Translations under genes and position numbers: made by a program
NCBI GenBank assembly: GCA_024648695.1
Contig: JACAVV010000007.1
Span: forward strand, 166,294-230,293
Reading direction: 5' to 3'
DNA: 64,000 bases
Origin: Nitrospina sp.
GTDB taxonomy: Bacteria; Nitrospinota; Nitrospinia; Nitrospinales; JACRGP01
The notes under the pieces: model-generated
What the model saw: the letters and a program-made list of their open reading frames with translations, nothing else
The model's database searches: none
Told to the model about the DNA's origin: nothing
Shown here: positions 63,158-64,000 of the stretch, in pieces
Numbering within the stretch: position 1 is the stretch's first letter
Layout of the letters: every line of letters starts with the position of its first letter

Positions 63158-63660
63158 TCCTTTCTTTTTTATGCCTTGTTTTTATGAAACCCCTATTCAA
63201 AAAATAAGGCAATCCGGGCTTTAGGAAAATCTCGCCCATTGAATTTTAAGCTTTTTTCCTATCAAAAAAAATTTATTTCCTAAATAAAAAAAAGATATTC
63301 ACCGATTTTTAAGGCTTGGTGAATGGTTTAAACTCCTTTTTTCCAGAATGTGTAAAGGTAACTTCGGCTAAGGAAAGTAGGGTTTCCGCAAACATTACCT
63401 TTTTCACCCCTGTTTTCAGGTGGGAATACGCACCTTTTGGGATGCTTCGGTTCCAAAGTTTATTCAGAGCTGGGACTTGCCCTCCCTCCCTTGTCTCGTG
63501 ATGAGGGGCTCTGACTAAGCTTTGGACTCAGAAGTTTTTGTAGTTAGTAAGAGGAGAAGAGTTTTAATGGCAGTGCTTTTGAGATTTTATTATTTAATAG
63601 AAAAGCATTGCAAAGGGAGGTAGTTGTTTCTTTCAACAATTATTGGAGGACACAAGAATT
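63158..63660. other. Leader region of nxrA
   Basis: About 500 bases before nxrA. It holds an AAAGGTAA / TTACCTTT stem (63354-63361, 63395-63402) enclosing a smaller GGAAA/TTTCC hairpin, a second hairpin at about 63405-63425 (CACCCCTG, TTTT, CAGGTGGG), and an 18-codon frame with a ribosome site at 63567. The folds could form a structured 5' leader. No promoter with a clear -35/-10 pair was found. Confidence 0.4.
63567..63623 (+). CDS. Possible short leader ORF before nxrA, 18 residues
   Basis: ATG behind GAGGAGAAGAG, reading MAVLLRFYYLIEKHCKGR and ending at TAG 38 bases before the nxrA start. Its position and ribosome site suggest a leader peptide; there is no family support. Confidence 0.3.
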   Translation: MAVLLRFYYLIEKHCKGR

Positions 63661-64000
63661 ATGAGATTAAATCGCAGAAAATTCTTGCAGGTGAGTGCTG
63701 GTGTAGCAACGGCTATGGCACTGTCAAGCAAGAAGGTCGGCGCACAGTTGAAGCCGGTCGTAAAGGTAGGGAATCCTTTGGAAGCTTATCCTGACCGTCG
63801 TTGGGAAGAAGTTTACCGGGATCAGTACAAGTACGAGCGCAGTTTTACCTATTGTTGTTCCCCGAACGACACTCATCAGTGTCGTGTTCGTGGATTCGTA
63901 CGTAACGGCATTCTGATGCGTATCGAGCAGAACTACGATCACCACAAAGTTAAGGATCTGTACGGTAACCAGGCCGACGCCGCTTGGAACCCCCGCATGT
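63661..64000 (+). CDS. nxrA: Nitrite oxidoreductase alpha subunit, N-terminus (gene continues beyond window)
   Basis: The first 113 residues are visible. NRRKFLQVSAGVATAMAL is a twin-arginine signal peptide, so the enzyme acts in the periplasm, as in Nitrospira and Nitrospina rather than Nitrobacter. YCCSPNDTHQC (near residue 65) carries the first cysteine cluster ligands of the molybdenum subunit, type II DMSO reductase family. NxrA binds the Mo-bis-MGD cofactor and oxidises nitrite to nitrate. GGAGGACACAAGAATT precedes the ATG. The 3' end lies beyond base 64000. Confidence 0.92.
   Translation, partial: MRLNRRKFLQVSAGVATAMALSSKKVGAQLKPVVKVGNPLEAYPDRRWEEVYRDQYKYERSFTYCCSPNDTHQCRVRGFVRNGILMRIEQNYDHHKVKDLYGNQADAAWNPRM

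Noticed and set aside
63316..63501. 61-codon frame in the nxrA leader
   Set aside because: No ribosome site, and it overlaps the hairpins that suggest a structured leader.
1..64000. tRNA or rRNA genes
   Set aside because: No cloverleaf-like or rRNA-like stretch was recognised on either strand by eye; a covariance search would be decisive.

Overview
The window looks like a piece of a Nitrospinota (Nitrospina-type) nitrite-oxidising bacterium. Two things point there: the 5' end of a periplasmic-type nitrite oxidoreductase alpha subunit (nxrA) at the right edge, with a twin-arginine leader and a cysteine-rich cluster-binding segment, and a five-gene 2-oxoacid:ferredoxin oxidoreductase operon of the kind used in the reductive TCA cycle. 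Many c-type heme motifs, gliding/regulatory gene families and Gram-negative envelope genes fit this. The assignment is inference from protein families; no rRNA or tRNA gene was seen.

Layout. 1-11 kb: end of a VOC protein, a solitary etfB, a GT-C-like membrane protein, selO, and a ~2150-residue exported protein with a beta-propeller and ten Calx-beta repeats. 11-17 kb: an HWE/HisKA_2-type histidine kinase, small membrane proteins, and a short cluster with type VI secretion parts (TssJ-like lipoprotein, TssK) plus a vWA protein. 18-29.4 kb: a complete chemosensory operon (two CheW, a heme-binding MCP, CheB, CheR-TPR, a double-Hpt CheA with a receiver) running into a response-regulator adenylate cyclase, suggesting a chemosensory pathway whose output is cAMP.

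30.1-36.3 kb: an accessory island flanked by a ~357-bp direct repeat. The right copy is the 3' end of intact mltA; the left copy is a displaced mltA 3' fragment. Inside are an IS110 remnant, azoR, a questin-oxidase-like pseudogene with two stop codons, an IS3-family element, an aldo/keto reductase, parDE and a broken DUF3768 gene.

36-52.5 kb: mltA-rnhA, a ferritin-like protein, a candidate small RNA, the oxidoreductase operon with a strong sigma70-type promoter and a terminator, a cysteine-rich protein, a metallo-beta-lactamase lipoprotein, a BamE-like lipoprotein, a HAD phosphatase, mpl, and genes of unknown or broad function separated by repeat-rich DNA. 52.5-59.8 kb: a four-gene operon of c-type cytochromes (12, 10, 2 and 1 heme motifs). 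59.8-64 kb: an HPt protein, a glycosyltransferase, a DUF2892 protein, an unknown 312-residue protein and the start of nxrA. The cytochromes and nxrA lie close together and could share electron-transfer roles, but that link is inferred.
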